In this document: positions 62,903-64,000 of the stretch, piece by piece | Layout: each line of letters starts with the position of its first letter | Numbering within the stretch: position 1 is the first letter of the stretch | Assembly (NCBI RefSeq): GCF_004337985.1 | Contig: NW_021940918.1 | Location: 2,108,001 to 2,172,000, forward strand | DNA length: 64,000 nt | From: Pyricularia pennisetigena | Lineage: Eukaryota; Ascomycota; Sordariomycetes; Magnaporthales; Pyriculariaceae | Direction of reading: 5' to 3' | Translations under genes and position numbers: made by a program | The notes under the pieces: generated by a model | Told to the model about the DNA's origin: nothing | Seen by the model: only the letters and a program-made list of their open reading frames with translations | The model's database searches: none

Positions 62903-62907
62903 ATAAT

Positions 62908-63524
62908 AAATAGTGCCGAAATGGAAATATTGGGGTTATCGGATTTTCCCGAATATTTTTTATGTAGCAGGAATTGCGATTTAAAATGTTAGCGAATAGA
63001 ATTTACCCTATACCGGGTAAAACACCTACCCTATACTTACGAATTAGCTACCCTATACCGGGTTAAAATTTTACTAAATCAATAAATTAGTGCGAACCCA
63101 AAATTAATTTACATAGAAATAAGGGTGTTTTTTCCAAAACCCATAAAAAATAATTTTTCGGAAAATCGTATGCAGTACAGGAACGTTTTCTGGAGTGCAG
63201 ACCCCCATTTCGATGTCGGAAAGTATATAAGGGAGATAAAACAAAGTTTCCACCACCAATAAATCTAAATTATTAATCCTAGGATTAGTACACCATTTTA
63301 GTGAATAATTTAGTGCATTTAAGCCCTGTGATTATAGGCCTTACAGCGCAACTAGCACCATGCCGCACTATGGCTAATGCCTAAATCCCTATTAGCAATC
63401 CATGTTATTAAGAAGCGGTATACTGATTTATTATATAAAATAAATAAGGAACTATATCTTAAAAGTAATACGTGCGAAACATATCCTCAATTTAACCCCA
63501 AATATAGTAAAGTCGTAGTTTCAG
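62908..63524. other. AT-rich DNA without a gene
   Basis: No coding or repeat family is recognised in this 600-base stretch. ACCCTATACCGGG occurs twice, near 63,007 and 63,050, as a short direct repeat. The composition is less extreme than the RIP block to its left. Confidence 0.5.
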
Positions 63525-64000
63525 GGCTTATCCTTGGAGCCCAGAGCTCCAGAATTGATCCACTTCGCTCCACTTCGTAGCTTAATTGCGGCTTTGCAGC
63601 TTTGCAATAGTTTCAGGGCTCATCCCTAAAGCCCAAAGCTCCACAATTAATCCACTCCGTTCGCTTCGCTCCACTTCGTAACTCAATTGCGGCTTTGCAA
63701 TGTACTTGTGGGTCCATCCAAAAAACGCTTTAGTTTAAGTCTGAGGACATTTTGTCGATTTTCGCCGTTTATAGCGGTATTTTTGGCATTTTTGCGACCG
63801 ACACTCCTTTATTATTCCATAACCACGCAAAATATTAAAAAAAAGAAAATATCGCTGAAAATAGCGTTTAGTACCGCCATTAGCAGCGATTTAATTTATT
63901 TTTTTTCTTTATAACGGCCGAATTGGATACCACCTGCCTCTAATCCGTTCATGGCGGTACTGCTTTTTCGACTTTTTCTTTAGTCTCAGGGCTTATCCCT
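63525..64000 (+). repeat. Dispersed repeat array, right copy
   Basis: Units opening AGTTTCAGGGCTYATCC recur at about 63,521 and 63,603 and continue to the TGTCGATTTTCGCCG...GCGGTA segment near 63,745, in the same order and orientation as at 17,759-18,255. The window ends inside a further unit (TCTCAGGGCTTATCCCT). Confidence 0.85.

Noticed and set aside
1..64000. CRISPR arrays, rRNA genes, telomere repeats
   Set aside because: No regularly spaced short repeats, no rRNA-like sequence and no TTAGGG arrays were seen; the host is a eukaryote.

Overview
The window looks like nuclear DNA of a filamentous ascomycete (Pezizomycotina, most likely a sordariomycete; I cannot name the species). Evidence: short GT-AG introns, a Chs7-type chitin synthase chaperone, a fungal mitochondrial S6 ribosomal protein, and a repeat block with the signature of repeat-induced point mutation (RIP): very AT-rich, TpA-rich, with broken reading frames whose stops are almost all TAA/TAG, as expected from CAA/CAG.

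Region 1, about 1-17,600, is gene-bearing DNA of normal composition. It holds five supported protein genes: an aldo-keto reductase of the potassium-channel beta-subunit type (729-2039, +), mitochondrial ribosomal protein bS6m/Mrp17 (2587-3278, -), a large conserved but uncharacterised probable nuclear protein (4414-6651, -), Chs7 (10380-11540, -) and a MATE-family transporter (14833-17324, +). They are separated by long spacers with homopolymer runs and one 11-base assembly gap. They are ordinary housekeeping or cell-surface genes and do not form a pathway or cluster.

Region 2, about 17,600-33,320, starts at an abrupt compositional boundary. It is a RIP-degraded block of three large genes: a RecQ-like DEAD helicase (+), a SNF2-family helicase with a long N-terminal extension (+), and, converging on it, a DUF6589-type protein (-). 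The block is bordered by related repeats, one motif being inverted at the two sides. A palindromic motif recurs only inside the block. It looks like a large multi-gene mobile element or a fossil of one, and I regard it as the most novel object here.

Region 3, about 33,320-62,910, is a pile of LTR retrotransposons. Two Ty1/copia elements of one family are present: 33,321-39,474 (-) and 49,128-62,902 (+). There is also a solo LTR of that family, a Ty3/gypsy chromovirus (39,769-46,924, +), a tandem third gypsy LTR, and a fragment of a second copia family. The second copia element has a perfect 5-bp target duplication and is split by a complete 7.7-kb gypsy chromovirus in opposite orientation (53,548-61,219), which has its own perfect duplication. 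The nested gypsy carries tandem 120-bp repeats and a decayed open frame antisense to pol; the other gypsy also has an antisense frame after pol. The copia LTRs contain a tRNA-like module with A box, B box and T4 run, and the copia primer-binding site fits the anticodon-loop region of initiator tRNA-Met, as in Drosophila copia.

Region 4, about 62,910-64,000, has no gene and ends in the same subrepeats that open region 2, in the same orientation.
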